64,000 bases of DNA, taken from assembly GCA_036936605.1 (NCBI GenBank), contig JAUPFV010000004.1:142148973-142212972 (forward strand). Reading direction: 5' to 3'. The notes under the pieces were generated by a model. That model was given only the letters and a program-made list of their open reading frames with translations, ran no database searches and was not told where the DNA came from. The DNA comes from Limnanthes douglasii subsp. nivea (taxonomy: Eukaryota > Streptophyta > Magnoliopsida > Brassicales > Limnanthaceae). Position numbers and translations under genes: made by a program. This document shows, one piece after another, positions 47,501 through 58,798 of this stretch; positions within the stretch are counted from its first letter, which is position 1, and the number at the start of each line of letters is the position of its first letter.

Positions 47501-47669
47501 TTGGCATATCGGTCCAGGACAGACCGGTCCGTTACCTTATCGGGCCAGTCTCGGTTCATCAAAACGAGCTCCCTTGGTTTATCGGTCCGGGCTGGACCGA
47601 CCCGGTAGCTTAACGGGCCGGTCTCGATCCAGTCGAAACCCGGTCCGACCTGACCCGGTAACAGCTCTA
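44527..47669 (+). mobile_element. Non-autonomous hAT transposon carrying host gene pieces
   Basis: 3143 bp with perfect 11-bp TIRs (TAGAGCTGTTA ... TAACAGCTCTA) and a perfect 8-bp duplication ATAAAGCC (44519-44526 and 47670-47677). Subterminal zones at both ends repeat ACCGGTCCG, CGGTCCGGGC and GGGCCGGTCT many times, as is usual for hAT transposase binding. No hAT transposase is visible. The interior looks like spliced plant gene sequence: a CT-rich leader and donor near 44815 (CCAG/GTACATG), several short exon-like pieces and the SEC12-like fragment. The strand is set by that fragment. Confidence 0.9.
46837..47160 (+). pseudogene. Captured SEC12-like (PREB-type) WD40 gene fragment
   Basis: Exon 46837-46889 and exon 47002 onward, with acceptor TTTTGTAG, donor CAG/GTGACT and acceptor TTCTTAG, splice in frame across a split Glu codon. 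They encode QTKDNKQVLYVAANTERGG followed by TIIMWDTITWTRTRSKQVI and REPLCAFNVSADGDLFA. This matches, from memory, the blade of ER-anchored SEC12-like/PREB WD40 proteins, which activate SAR1 for COPII vesicles. After GDLFA the sequence repeats the first ~40 bases of the upstream exon and its acceptor (46823-46866 versus 47113-47157), so the fragment is chimeric and cannot make a propeller. Confidence 0.5.
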
Positions 47670-47831
47670 ATAAAGCCTCATATGCCTTAAGTTATTTTAA
47701 GTTTTTGGAATAATATATTTTTTATCTCTGAAAATTGCAATTTTTGTTACCCTTAGATTAGGGTTTCATCATGTTACCTTTGAATTAGGGTTTCATCTAT
47801 CGTTGTTTCTTCTTCTATTTCCGTTGCGTCA

Positions 47832-48361
47832 TTAGTTTTGTATCAGAGCCTCAGTTCGTGCTATGGGGAAGCATGTTTCTAAAGCCTGACTATTCTGATT
47901 CAAGGTTTAAAGAAGAGAACAACACACATGGTCATGAAGATCTGGAAGATCGTTTGAGTATGAGGGAGCATACCAATCGTTTCAATGACGATCATATTGA
48001 CCGGTTACTGAAGGAGTTTAAATTGGCTACCAATCGTCGAATCAATGTAAAAATTGCTTATCGAGATGCTGTCTCATGCTATGAAGAAGTTTTCAAAACC
48101 ATATTTTTTTTCATCAACTGGACATGGGGATGTTGTCTTCAGGCTATGAAAAAGTTTTCGAAATTAGTTTTTTTTCATCAACCGGATGGCTTCAATATGA
48201 TTTCGAATAAGGAACACTCGAGAATAATTTATCTTATTCCAATAAGGTCAACAATTATAATTCCCAATGTAACGATTGAATAAAATAAAATAAATAATTT
48301 GGGTTCTTGATGGTGATGGTGCTGTGGATTCAATGACGAATTCTTGTCAACCAGGAGAGGA
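47832..48361 (+). other. TRIM-1 internal region
   Basis: PBS at 47836-47850, a polypurine end AGGAGAGGA before 48362. A 141-codon frame (47858-48283) has no known domain. The part around FKLATNRRINVKIAYRDAV is shared with TRIM-2. About 65 bp are tandemly duplicated (GCTATGAAGAAGTTTTC and GCTATGAAAAAGTTTTC copies). Confidence 0.6.
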
Positions 48362-48467
48362 TGATGTAGCTCAGAAAGTCCAAACAAAAGCCTTGTTTAT
48401 TTTATTTTATTTTATTCAAATATCTTATGTATTTAAATCAAATCTAATCATATTAAGATTTTTTTCT

Positions 48468-49433
48468 CTTAATAGCTAATAATATTTTCCAGGTCTTCGA
48501 GCGTTTACTTTTTCTTTGAACTTGATGCAAAGATGTTTAGAACAATATATTGACCATAGAGACTTATGTTCTCTCACGTTGTACCATAATTTACAAGATA
48601 AGGTTAACTGCATATCCTATAGCTTTCTTATGTTTAATCCACCTTCATCATAAGACTTACATAGATTCTCATATTTTGTCTAGTTTGTTGATTTCTTATA
48701 ATCATGGATACCCATAATAAACTATTATACATCCTTTTAGTTCAGATAATTACATATGTAGGTAAAATGTAACTTTTAAAATGATATGTTGGAATAGTCA
48801 TCAAGACTGATTGAATAAAAATTAATCTTCCACCAAAAGATAGATGTTTTATGTCCAAATTATGAATCTTATTTCTAATTTTAATCACCAAATCATCAAG
48901 ATGACATACTTTATTACTTGTATGAATATGAAAATCAACGTACTTAAGTGGCAAGTTTCCGTGCTTAAAGCCAGCAAGATTTTCGATTGTCTTGATTATA
49001 GCTTGTAACATTCTTGTGGGGGTGATAATTATAGTTTTGTCCTTATTAATTATCTGGTTGTACCCATCTTAGTAATGTTGAAGGAACAAACAAAGTTTTT
49101 TGGTAGTGGAAGATGTACCATATTCAAATATGATGAAATCATCTACAAAGTCCAAACAAGGTATGTTCATGGAGCTTCTTGTATTACATATCATTTCAAT
49201 ATTTTCTTCAAATAGCTTCTTAAGTCTCATAATAATATATTATTCAACAATAATGAAAATACTATGAGGGATATGATCACATTGTCTTACTCCTTTGCTA
49301 GACTTAAAGTATCCTTGAAGTTCCTCATTCATAATTATTTAAAACCAAACTCAATTAATACATTTCTTTAAACTTTCTAGTTTTGGATAAAGTTAAATAA
49401 GAGTCCATCAAAGGGTTTGGCCATATCTATTTT
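48468..49433 (-). pseudogene. LINE-B reverse transcriptase, core and C-half
   Basis: From the copia-C junction downward: DMAKPFDGLLFNFIQ (about 49432-49388), then GYFKSSKGVRQCDHIPHS, the catalytic box LDFVDDFIIF (about 49145, usually FADD), KYVDFHIHTSNK and LSFGGRLIFIQSVLMTIPTYH (48842 region). YDEGGLNIRKL and NVREHKSLW complete it. Frames are interrupted by stops and shifts. Confidence 0.75.
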
Positions 49434-49829
49434 TATTGTGAATGAGTCGAATAGTGCCTTGACAGTGTACTGTGTCCGGCAGTACAGTTTTGTGTCTGTG
49501 ATAATGATATTGTGCCTTGACAGTGTACTGTGTTCGGCAGTACAAATAAATGGTGTGACAGTATCGTTGTTAGTTTTGTGGTATGAGCCCATTAGGCCTA
49601 TTATCTAGTAAGTTATATGTATTCCCTATAAATAGACTATTATGGCTACACAAAACACAATCTGAAATCTGTAACCTTTTCTATCATAGTGAAAATCTTT
49701 TCTCTGACGGCGCCCGTGGACGTAGACAATTGTCGAACCACGTTAAATCCTGTGTTCATTTAAATCTTTCCTTCACATATGTTCTGTGCTTGAGCTATTT
49801 TGTGATAATTGCATAGTAATTTAATAACA
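49434..49829 (+). repeat. copia-C 5' LTR (396 bp)
   Basis: Contains two copies of a GTGCCTTGACAGTGTACTGTG-like unit (about 49452 and 49513) and TATAAATA at 49627-49634. Ends TTAATAACA. Begins TA rather than TG. Confidence 0.95.
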
Positions 49830-49832
49830 TAA

Positions 49833-49846
49833 TTGGTATCAGAGCC
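49833..49846 (+). other. copia-C primer-binding site
   Basis: TTGGTATCAGAGCC three bases after the LTR; initiator-Met tRNA type. Confidence 0.85.
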
Positions 49847-49885
49847 ACGTGGTGAAATTAAGGCTTTTGCAATTAGGGTTTCACA

Positions 49886-52800
49886 ATGGTGTCTACAGCA
49901 ATAAAATACATGATTGAAAAATTTGATGGGGGATCCAGCTTTGCGTTGTGGAAGATTAAACTGAAATCTTCATTGGTACTACAAGGGCTGTGGAAGGCTG
50001 TGGAGAATAACTTACCAGAAGAGATGAAAGAAGAGGAGAAACAAGATCTTCAAGAAAGAGCTTTGTGCTGGATTTTAATGAGTGTGAAAGAAAATGTGCT
50101 TCGCGAGATTAGTGGTGAGAAGACTGCTGCCTGCACATGGAAAAAGCTAGGAGATCTTTACTCAGAGAAATCAGCAGTAAACCGATTATACTTGAAGAAG
50201 CGTTTGTATGATTTCAGATTGAAAGAAGGTATGTCCATAACAGAGCACTTAGATAATTTTAAATCAATTATAATGGACTTGGAGAACTAGATATCAATAT
50301 TGAGGATGAAGATCAAGATTTGTTTGTATTGAGATCGTTACCAGCTCCCTATGAAAACTTCATATATACCATTATGTATGGTAAGGATAAGTTATCGCTA
50401 GCAGATGTCAAAGGGGCACGAAAATCAAAGGAGATGAGACAGTTGCAGCCAGACAATCAAGCTGAAGGGGAAGGTCTTATGTCTAGAGGAAGATCTAGAA
50501 CCAAAGCGAGTTCTTTAAAAAGGAAGAACTGGAGGTCCAAGTCAAGGGTAAAGCACTCAAACTGTTATGAATGCGGTGAGCAGGGTCATTATAGAAGAGA
50601 TTTTTCGAAACTGAATGGTAAGAAGGGAAATCAAAAGGAAAATGCAGCAAATATTGTTGAAAGTGTGAACGATTCCGACGATAGTGAAAACAATGGTAAA
50701 AGAGATGTGTTGTCTGTGAGTTCAGACTTTGGGCAAAACTCTTGGGTACTCAATATTGGCGCTATATATCACATGTGTCAGTTTGAGAAGTGGTTCGATA
50801 CTTACAAGCCAATGCAGGGAACTGTCTATTTAGGGAACAATCATTCATTGACCGTTGGTGGTATTGGTAACGTCAGAATCAGAATGTTTGACGGGGTTGT
50901 TAGAATCTTGACGTGCTGGCATGGTCCTGGGTTAAAGAGAAACCTGATTACTCTTGGAACTCTAGACTCTCAGGGTTACAAGTACCATGCAGAAGACGGT
51001 GTAATCAAAGTGAGAAAAGGCTCAATAGTATGCATGAAAGGCAGTTTGCAGAAGGGTCTTTACATTCTCCAGGGGAGTGTTGTTATGAGAGATGCTGCAG
51101 TAGCATCGTTAGGGAATAATAGCCAAAGTAGGCAAGATCAAAATAAGTTATGGCATTGGCGTCTTGGTCACATGAGTGATAGAGGATTATCTGTTTTGGG
51201 AAAGAGAGATTTGTTGAAAGGATATAAAGCAGAATCATTGGGATTTTGTGAGCACTGTGTGTTTGGTAAACAAACTCGAGTCAAATTCAGCAAATCGGCT
51301 GTAAGAAAGACTAAAGGGACAGTGGACTACATTCACTCAGATCTTTGGGGTCCAAACAGAATTCCATCCAAGAGCGGAGCCATATACTACATGAGTTTGA
51401 TTGATGGTTATTCAAGGATGGTGTGGGTTTACTTTCTGAAAACGAAAGATGAGGCATATTCAACCTTTATCAAATGGAAGACGATGATTGAGAAGCAAAC
51501 AAGAAGAAAAACCAAACGTCTTAGGACTAGATAATGGGTTAGAATATTGCAATCGTGAGTTCAACTAGTTCTGCGAAGCTGAGAGTATACTGCGCCATCG
51601 CACTTGTTCTAAAAAATCACAACATAATGGAGTTGCAAAAAGAATGAACAGAACACTTTGTGATAAGGCACAGAGTATGCTCTCGCATTCCGATGTGGGA
51701 AAGGATTTTTGGGCTGAAGCTATCAATACATCGTATTACTTGGTGAATCGGTCTCCATCAATGACTATTGATTGTAAAACTCCTTTTGAGATTTGGTCTG
51801 GATCGTTGGCTGCTTATGAACATTTGAGGGTGTTTGGTTGTCCTGCGTATGCTCAAGTGAGAGATGGTAAGCTTGAGCCGAGGGCAAAGAGGTGCATATT
51901 TCTAGGATATGCTACTGGAGTGAAGGGATATAGGTTATGGTGTACCTCTCCAAAGTCTCTAGGTTTTCTCATCAGTAGGGACGTTACTTTTAATGAGTTT
52001 GCTTCGATAGACAGTCAGAAGGAAATAGGATAAATGGTCGAATCATAATCGGTTGTGAGTAAACGGGTGGAGCTTGAAGTAGAATCAGTTCCTAGCAGGT
52101 CCAATAATTCAAGTGGTTCTGAGGTGGATCCAGAATCAGGAGGTGAAGCGTCAGCATCAGATGATAGTGAAGATGGTGCGCCTGAATCAGAACAACAACC
52201 TTATAGCATAGTATTGGGCAGAGAAAGAAGAGATATTAGACTTCTAAAAAGGTATGCAAATCTAGTTGCAAGAAGAAGTTGAGATGCAGGAACCTAGTAG
52301 CTACAGAGAAGCTATAGCGAGTTCAGAGGCAGATCGATGGATTGGTGATATTGGGGAAGAGATTGAATCTCTTCATAAGAATCAAACATGGAAGCTTGTT
52401 GACTTGCCTAAATGACAGAAGATAGTAAGTAGTAAATGGGTGTTCAAGAAAAGGAAGGTAATCCAGGGGTTGAGGCATCTCGATTCAAAGCAAGACTGAT
52501 CGCTAAGGGTTTTACTCAAAGAGAAGGAATCGACTTCAACGAAGTGTTTTCTCCAGTGGTGAAGCATAGTTCGATTCGAGTTTTATTAGCCATAGTAGTT
52601 TTGCAAGATTTAGAGCTTGAGAAGTTGGATGTGAAGACTGCGTTTCTACATGGTAAATTGGAGGAGCAAATCTACATGAGACAACCAGAGGGATTTATCG
52701 AACCTAATATGGAGGATAAAGTTTGTCTGCTGAAAAAATCATAGTATGGTTTGAAACAGTCACCTAGGAAATGGTACAAATGTTTTGATACATTCATGGT

Positions 52801-53544
52801 GTCAAATGGTTCACGAGGAGTCCATATGATAGTTGTGTGTATCATCAAAAGATGTCAGATGATTATTATGGTTACTTATTGTTGTATGTGGATGATATGC
52901 TTATTGTTGCTTGAAGTATACGGTTCGTATAGTTAGCAGGTACATGGGATTTATCGAGAAAGAACACTGGCATGCACTGAAATGGATACTTCGGTATCTT
53001 AAGAATACTGTGAACGTTGGCTTAACTTTTAACAAGACCGATATTGGTGAATCACTGAATGATATTGCAAGATCATTGGTTGGTTTTGTTGATTCTGATT
53101 TTGCAAGTGATATGGATAAAATAAGATCTCTGACAGGATATGTATTTACTCTAGCTGGGAGTACGATCAGTTGGAAATCACAGGTGCAAGCTACTGTAGC
53201 TTTTTCTACAACAGAGGCGAAGGACATGGCGGTAGCGGAAGTAGTTAAAGAGGCAATATGGTTGCAAGTTTTGGTGGTAGATTTGGGCTTGGATATGACT
53301 ACCTACAAAGGTGTTTTATGACAGTCAAAGTGCCATACACCTTACAGGGAACCAGATGTACCATGAGCGTACAAAGCACATAGATTTCAGGTATCATTTT
53401 ATTCGTGATATAATATCAAAGGAAATTGTTGATGTGAAGAAAGTGTCTACACACGATAATCCAGCAGATATAATGACCAAGACAGTATCAGTTCGAAAGT
53501 TTAGGGAGTGCCTAAACTGGATTGGTGTTTGCAGTATAGAGTGA
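49886..53544 (+). pseudogene. copia-C gag-pol polyprotein (broken)
   Basis: ATG 49886 opens the gag (KFDGGSSFALWKIKLKSSL, LYLKKRLYDFRLKEGMSI). A one-base loss near 50288 shifts the frame. The zinc knuckle is CYECGEQGHYRRDF, its last Cys now Phe. The protease site reads VLNIGAIYH (usually VLDTGASYH). Pre-integrase and integrase: LWHWRLGHMSDRGL, CEHCVFGKQTRVKF, IHSDLWGPNR, YSRMVWVYFLK, a shift near 51525, LDNGLEYCNREF, then GVAKRMNRTL and FGCPAYAQVRDGKL. RT has KARLIAKGFTQREGIDFNEVFSPV, LDVKTAFLHGKLEEQIYMRQPEGF, TAG 52742 in LKKSLYGLKQSP and Y-V-D-D near 52890. A deletion then removes much of the thumb region. RNase H has GFVDSDFASD, STTEAKDMAVAE and YDSQSAIHL, ending at TGA 53542. Confidence 0.9.
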
Positions 53545-53630
53545 ATGCCTTAAGGGAATTTCGCGAGTCAGAAGAAGAGAAGCGTCTTTGTTGATAGTGA
53601 AGAAAGGATATTCGTCTCAAGGGGAAGATT

Positions 53631-54026
53631 TGTTGTGAATGAGTCGAATAGTGCCTTGACAGTATACTGTGTCCGGCAGTACAGTTTTGTATCTGTGACA
53701 GTGATATTGTGACTTGACAATGTACTGTGTTCGGCAGTACAAATAAGTGGTGTGACAGTATCGTTGTTAGTCTTGTGGTATGAGCCCATTAGGCCCATTA
53801 TCTAGTAAGTTCTATGTATTCCCTATAAATAGAATACTAGGACTACACAAAACACAATCTGAAATCTGTAACCTTTTCTATCATAGTGAAACTCTTTTCT
53901 CTGGCAGCGCCCGTGGTCGTAGACAATTGTCGAACTACGTTAAATCATGTGTTCATTTAAATCTTTCCTCCGCATATGTTCTGTTCTTGAGCCATTTTGT
54001 GATAATTGCATAGTAATTTAATAACA
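53631..54026 (+). repeat. copia-C 3' LTR (396 bp)
   Basis: TGTTGTGAATG to TTAATAACA, preceded by the polypurine stretch AAGGGGAAGATT at 53619-53630. Confidence 0.95.
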
Positions 54027-55690
54027 ATTTTCATCATAATATTGCCTCCTTTAATTTTTCTATTTATTTAATGTACTAACTCTTGAGTCAATAAAACGTT
54101 TTCATGAATATTCCCGGCCTTGACAAAACCTCCTTGTTCCTCCGAAATAATCTTAGAAAGTAGAATAACTAATCTTTCATTCGAAATATTAAAAATTATT
54201 TTATTAAAGAACAGTACGTAACCTAATTCGTTTGATTTCATTCCATATTTTCGGGGAGTTTACCTTAAGTATTAGACATATAGTAGATTCATATATGTCA
54301 TGCGAGACTGGATGACCATATAAGAAAGCTACAATTGTTGCACAAATATCATTGGATATAATATACCAGTAATATTGGAAGAATTTTGAGTTAAATTCAT
54401 CAACTTCAACAGCATTGTTAGAGCTCAAGTTTTTGGCAGGGCTGTAGATCTTTTTTTATGAAGGAAATCCATAATTTTTTGTTATCTAATTCAATAATGG
54501 TTTTGGAAATTACATTATAAAGTTGTTCAAATTCATTTATATTGGGCTGAGCTGATAATAGTGACTTAAAATGTTCCTCAATATATTTACCCAAGTTAGA
54601 TTGATACTCAATCCATGTATCTTCAACCATTATTATGCCTTCAATCTTTTTTATTTTTCATTCTCTTCTAGACATAGTTAGGAAAAAAATAATTATTTTT
54701 ATCTCCATTAATCAGCTAATTTGTATTATTGTTATGTTCCCAATAAGATTCTTCTCTAGCAATGAGTTGAAGGTGAATTTCTTGAGTAACAATATTAAAA
54801 ACATTTCCAAAGACCTCAAAATTCCAGCTTTTCAATTTTAATTTCACCTTTTTAGTTTTTTCGGAAAAAACTTCCATAAGTAATCCATATCCAGTTTAGT
54901 TCAACCAAACTCAAAACGTCAAGGTGCAAGGTCCACACATTTTGAAACTTTAATGATGATTTTGTTCTATTTTGGTCCACTAAAATAGATATATACAAAG
55001 GACAATGGCCTGATCCTGTTCTAGATATATGTTTGATTCTAGTGTTTTCATGATAATCTCTCCAAACTGCATTATATGAAACCACATCCAACCTCTTCTA
55101 TTATCTATTGTTAGTCTCAGTAAATTTTGAATATGAATATTCAATATCTTCAAGTTAGCAGTTTAAGATAGTGTTATTAAAGTCATCTAAGCTTCTTAGG
55201 CATAAAATAGAGAAATATAGTTGTTCTCAAGAATTTGTAATGACATTAAAATGTCCCATGACTATCCACTCTTTAGAATACTCAACCAAGTCTTCCAAAA
55301 TGTCCTATCATATCATTATTTGAACTCTAATACATTTGGCATATACCACTATGACAAGTAACTAATTGTTCAATGTAGAATGTCTAACTTTTAAATGGAT
55401 AAATTGTTATTGATTGCATAAAAAATCTATTATAAGTCTTCTTTCCATATTATCAAATTCTTGTTATTGATATCTGTTGTGCTAACTTAAAATCCTAGTT
55501 TTATTTTAACTTTGTCTAAATTCTCCACTGAAATCAAAGGTTCCTGGATAGCAATTAAGTATACATTTTCAACCTTGATAATTGTTTTGATTCTTCTAAT
55601 TGTTTCATTGTTTGCTATAGATTTAACATTTAAATTTAGGATTGTGATAGTCACTTACATATATCATCGGAGGGTATAAAGGAACCTTTA
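54027..55690 (-). pseudogene. LINE-B endonuclease and reverse transcriptase N-half
   Basis: On the minus strand: ILNLNVKSIANNETIRRIK and VYLIAIQEP (about 55650-55540), the start of the AP-like endonuclease; EWIVMGHFNVIT (about 55270, usually GDFN). RIKHISRTGSGHCPLYISI (about 55020, usually SDH) follows, then KFQNVWTLHLDVLSLVE. RT N-half: NNAVEVDEFNSKFFQYYW and ESTICLILKVNSPKIWNEI (54400-54230), then ISEEQGGFVKAGNIHENVL (about 54150-54095). These match plant L1 ORF2. Catalytic positions of the endonuclease are altered (GDFN to GHFN). Confidence 0.75.
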
Positions 55691-56489
55691 AAATTTAACG
55701 ATATGGTATTAATTAGATCTTTAAAAGGTTTAATTTTAGTCTTATTTATTTTTTACCTAGAGTCATGGTTAGGGATATAGGTAGACTTCACGTGGTTGTT
55801 TGTTTAGGTGATTCAGTTTCTATATCAGAGATATCAAATTCATTGGTTGAGGTAAACATAAGTCCTATTTCAATTGATTGAAGTGCTTTAATGATTTCTC
55901 TATCTCTACCATCTATTGTTGTCTTCACAGTATCTTGTGTTATCTGATTATCCTCAACCATTCCATTAACTAGTTTCACATTCCTGATGTTTAATCATTT
56001 TGAATTTTCTTTTTTGTTGAAATATGAAGATTGTGTATATAGATGTTAAACCATAGTTTTTATCCTTATATGTTAAGGTTCCATTTAGTAGATTCTGATC
56101 AATATGATATGTTTTATTTTTTATATTAGGTGGTTCCATTTGTTCATTAGCTAATCCATCTGCTATTTTATCATTATATTCTAATGAACATCAAAATTAC
56201 CTATGTATAATCAATATTTGAGGCATTTCATTAGAGAACTTACCAAGAAGAGTATATTTAGATAAAGATAAGTGTATTTCATTACCGCGTGCCAAACATT
56301 GAATAGTCTTGTGGTCTCCCATGTCATGTATCTTCACATCAACAAGGATAGTTTTCTTTGATCTAATTTTAGTGGGTTATGCATATTTTTTTTTGTTTTT
56401 TGCAGGGTTTGTGTATTGTGTTGATGAGATGTAGGTTGGTGGAATATTGGGTTATCTATTAACTCAGCAACCTGGTTAAATTTTTGGTT
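55691..56489 (-). other. Coding-like remnants upstream of LINE-B ORF2
   Basis: A 63-codon minus frame (55979-55788) is acidic and Thr-rich. Farther upstream the minus strand reads IHLSLSKYTLLGKFSNEMPQI and YNDKIADGLANEQMEPP (about 56270-56130), the latter like the end of an RNase H domain. This may be LINE ORF1, or the tail of a different element. I could not assign it. Confidence 0.3.
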
Positions 56490-57320
56490 TAATATAGTTT
56501 CCATAGTTCCACATCTATCATATTTGCCAATAATTTAACATGATATCGTTTCGCACCTATCGTAGTTGCTATGATTTTGTATCTATTAAAGTTACCCTGG
56601 TTTCACAAAAGCGTCATTATTTAGTTTTGAATTACTAATAAACATTTTTTGTAAAGGATCATGCCACTGAACACCAAGAAATCAAAATGCCTACAGTAAG
56701 CGACTTGAAGACAACTTTTGACAATCAAATTATACGGATTGAAAAAAAATTTACACAAGAAACAAGTAAATTATCTTTCCTATACTCTCTAATATTTTCT
56801 ATAATATTTAATATTTTCTCTAATATTTAATATGTTCTCTAATATTTAATATTTTCTCTAATCTCTAATTTTTTTCTCTAATCTTTTATCTTTTTCTAAT
56901 CTTTAATCTTTCTCTCGCACATATAACTGTCTCTTATTCATCTGATTTTTTATAATATGGTTTAACATCTATCATACTTTCCCTCGTTAAGCATCTATCA
57001 TAATTGCCATGGTTTACCATCATATCGTTCCTCACCTATCATAGTTGCCCAAGTTTTTAGCATTTATCATAGTTTCCCAAGTTTTAGCATAATATATCAT
57101 TTCTCATCTATCATAATTGCCTAGGTTTTAACATTTATTACAATTGTCTGGTTTAGCATAATATATCTTTCTACATCTATCTAGTTGCTATGGTTTCACA
57201 TTTATGATATTTGTCATGGTTTAGCCTAATATATCGTTCTGCATCTATCATAGTTTCCCTGGTTTTGTATGATATCATTTCTCATCTATCACAGTTGCCT
57301 TGGTTTTGTATTATAAGGTT
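56490..57320. repeat. Degenerate CATCTATCATAGTTGCC-type repeats
   Basis: Many imperfect units combine CATCTATCATAGTTGCC (or TTTCCC), ATGGTTTAGCAT and AATATATCGTTTC. Spacing is roughly 30-60 bp and strongest from 56960 to 57320. Related units recur at 59660-59850 and 60720-60970, which suggests one large element or satellite-like origin for the whole 56.5-61 kb stretch. A short microrepeat of TTTTCTCTAATATTTAATA lies at 56790-56880. Confidence 0.7.
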
Positions 57321-58544
57321 TTCATGTTTTCAATTCACCTAATATGTTGGTTTCATATTTTTGCTTAAACGAATTGGATGAAGTCCCATCATTTGAATTA
57401 TTTTTTGATCTTTTTAAAATTTAAATCCCCGATGAAATTGACTTGGAAATTACCAAAAATGATTAGCCAATTAAAAAAAATAGCAGAAGTACTTGACATA
57501 CAATAATAGTATAAATTAGATTTGACTGAAAAAAGAGAAAACACCAAAGATCCGTAATATGGTCAGTTCCAGAAATACGAGGATCTAATATTTTTGTTAG
57601 TAATATGATGAAGATATTAGGTGAAGGAAGATCCACTATAAGGTAAAATTTAAATTTAAATTTATTTTGTTTATCATGCTTCCCTTTACATAAATAAACT
57701 AACTATTAACTTCTACTTTTGATAATACATAGGTACATATTACTACCTTAAACAAAATAAATTTTCAAATACGATATGCTAATTTTGATGTTGTGGGAAC
57801 ACTTATTCTAACAAGATCCATATCTGGAAGCGTAATGGTAAGAATCAAATAGTTTTACAACATACATATGAATTAATAAACAAAAACCATTTTAAATATT
57901 ATTACTTCAATGTAGCACTTGCTAAACCAAAATATGGATGTAACACTTTATGTTGACGACAAACTATGCGGCCAAACAGAAGGTTACATCTTCGTCCCTC
58001 TTCTAACACAAGGACCACGAAGGAGAATTGCACATTAGACATTAGTGGTAATAGATATCGAAAATGAATCATTAGTAAATCTAAACCCATTGGTAAGGCG
58101 TTCAGATTCAACAAAAAAAGAACTGCACAAATATTTATAAGTGTCTCTCTCTCATCTAATGAATTTTCATCCCATGTATATATCTCTCTCATCTAATGTA
58201 TTTGTATTTCTTTTAACTTAAAGTTCAATCTCCAAATCAAAAATATTTTACCAGCAGAATAAAAAAATAAGGATAGTATATCCAATAAACATTTATCAAC
58301 AAAAAAAGAACACTTGATTGTAGTGTAATGATATACGAGTACGTTAAAGATTTGTTAAATAAAAAAGACTTGAAATTACTAAACTTCACGACATTACATC
58401 AACAAGAGAGCAGAAAATTAATGAAGACAACATTAACAAATTTTGGGACGATTTGTTTTAATGTTAGCTGTAATGTTTGTTGTAATCTTTGATGTAATAT
58501 TTATTGTAGTGTTTGTTAACCATCAATATTTATTTTAAAATATT
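57321..58544 (+). other. Coding-like but unassigned segments
   Basis: Possible plus-strand exon pieces, each near plausible splice sites: about 57541-57640 (WSVPEIRGSNIFVSNMMKIL, donor AAG/GTAAAA), about 57732-57836 (TLNKINFQIRYANFDVVGTL, acceptor CATAG, donor GTAAGA) and about 57920-58110 (MDVTLYVDDKLCGQTEGYIF). No known domain. Stops close every longer frame. It may belong to the element defined by the surrounding repeats. Confidence 0.25.
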
Positions 58545-58798
58545 TGATGCAGCGGAATGAGAAAAAGAAACCACGATAGATGAAACCCTAATCTAAGGAT
58601 AACATGATAGATGAAACCCTAATCTAAGGGTGACAAAGATTGAAAATTTCAGAGATAAAAAATATATTATTCCAAAAACTTATTTAAAACTTAAGGTATA
58701 TGAGGCTTTATATAAGAGTTGCTCAAAATCCTAAATTGGAATACAAAGAAATACAATAAAAATAAAAAGATTTTTATTTGGGATTTTTGGCTACATCA
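58545..58798 (-). repeat. TRIM-2 3' LTR (254 bp)
   Basis: Minus strand TGATGTAGCC to GCTGCATCA. Shares the ATGAAACCCTAATCTAAGG units with the 5' LTR. Confidence 0.85.

Larger units (their letters stand above)
44358..48467 (+). mobile_element. TRIM-1: small non-autonomous LTR element, interrupted by a hAT
   Basis: The 5' LTR is 44358-44526 plus 47678-47831, with the hAT and its duplicated octamer between. A PBS with TATCAGAGCC follows at 47836-47850, then an internal part of 530 bp and a 3' LTR starting at 48362 (TGATGTAGC), which stops after about 105 bp at the LINE junction. The family is defined by TRIM-2, its relative in opposite orientation at 58545-59653. The initiator-Met PBS points to copia-type machinery. 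No gag or pol domain. Confidence 0.8.
49434..54026 (+). mobile_element. copia-C: Ty1/copia LTR retrotransposon, degenerate and internally deleted
   Basis: 4593 bp with two 396-bp LTRs, perfect ATTTT duplications (49429-49433 and 54027-54031) and an initiator-Met PBS. Order gag, PR, integrase, RT, RNase H is copia. The first LTR starts TATTGTG where the second has TGTTGTG, so its terminal TG is mutated. About 25 mismatches per 396 LTR bases (6.3%, hand count). Sequence style suggests the Tork-like branch. Confidence 0.95.
43989..55690 (-). mobile_element. LINE-B: L1-type LINE on the minus strand, split by TRIM-1 and copia-C
   Basis: ORF2 pieces appear in order on the minus strand: endonuclease and RT N-half (55690-54027), RT core and C-half (49433-48468), RNase H-like end (44357-43989). 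The joins coincide exactly with copia-C (perfect TSD) and with TRIM-1. Most of the zinc-binding region between RT and RNase H is missing at the TRIM-1 right edge, so a deletion accompanied or followed that insertion. All frames are broken; it is the oldest host layer of this nest. Confidence 0.8.

Noticed and set aside
48742..49011. Separate small gene on the minus strand
   Set aside because: It is the C-terminal part of LINE-B reverse transcriptase (LSFGGRLIFIQSVL).
56490..57320. CRISPR-like array of short repeats
   Set aside because: Repeat units are degenerate and variable in length, spacers are not unique, and the context is plant nuclear DNA.
57541..58110. Integrated plant pararetrovirus (movement-protein-like pieces)
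   Set aside because: Some hydrophobic strands looked vaguely similar, but there is no coat zinc finger, protease or RT of that family nearby, and the match did not hold along the segment.
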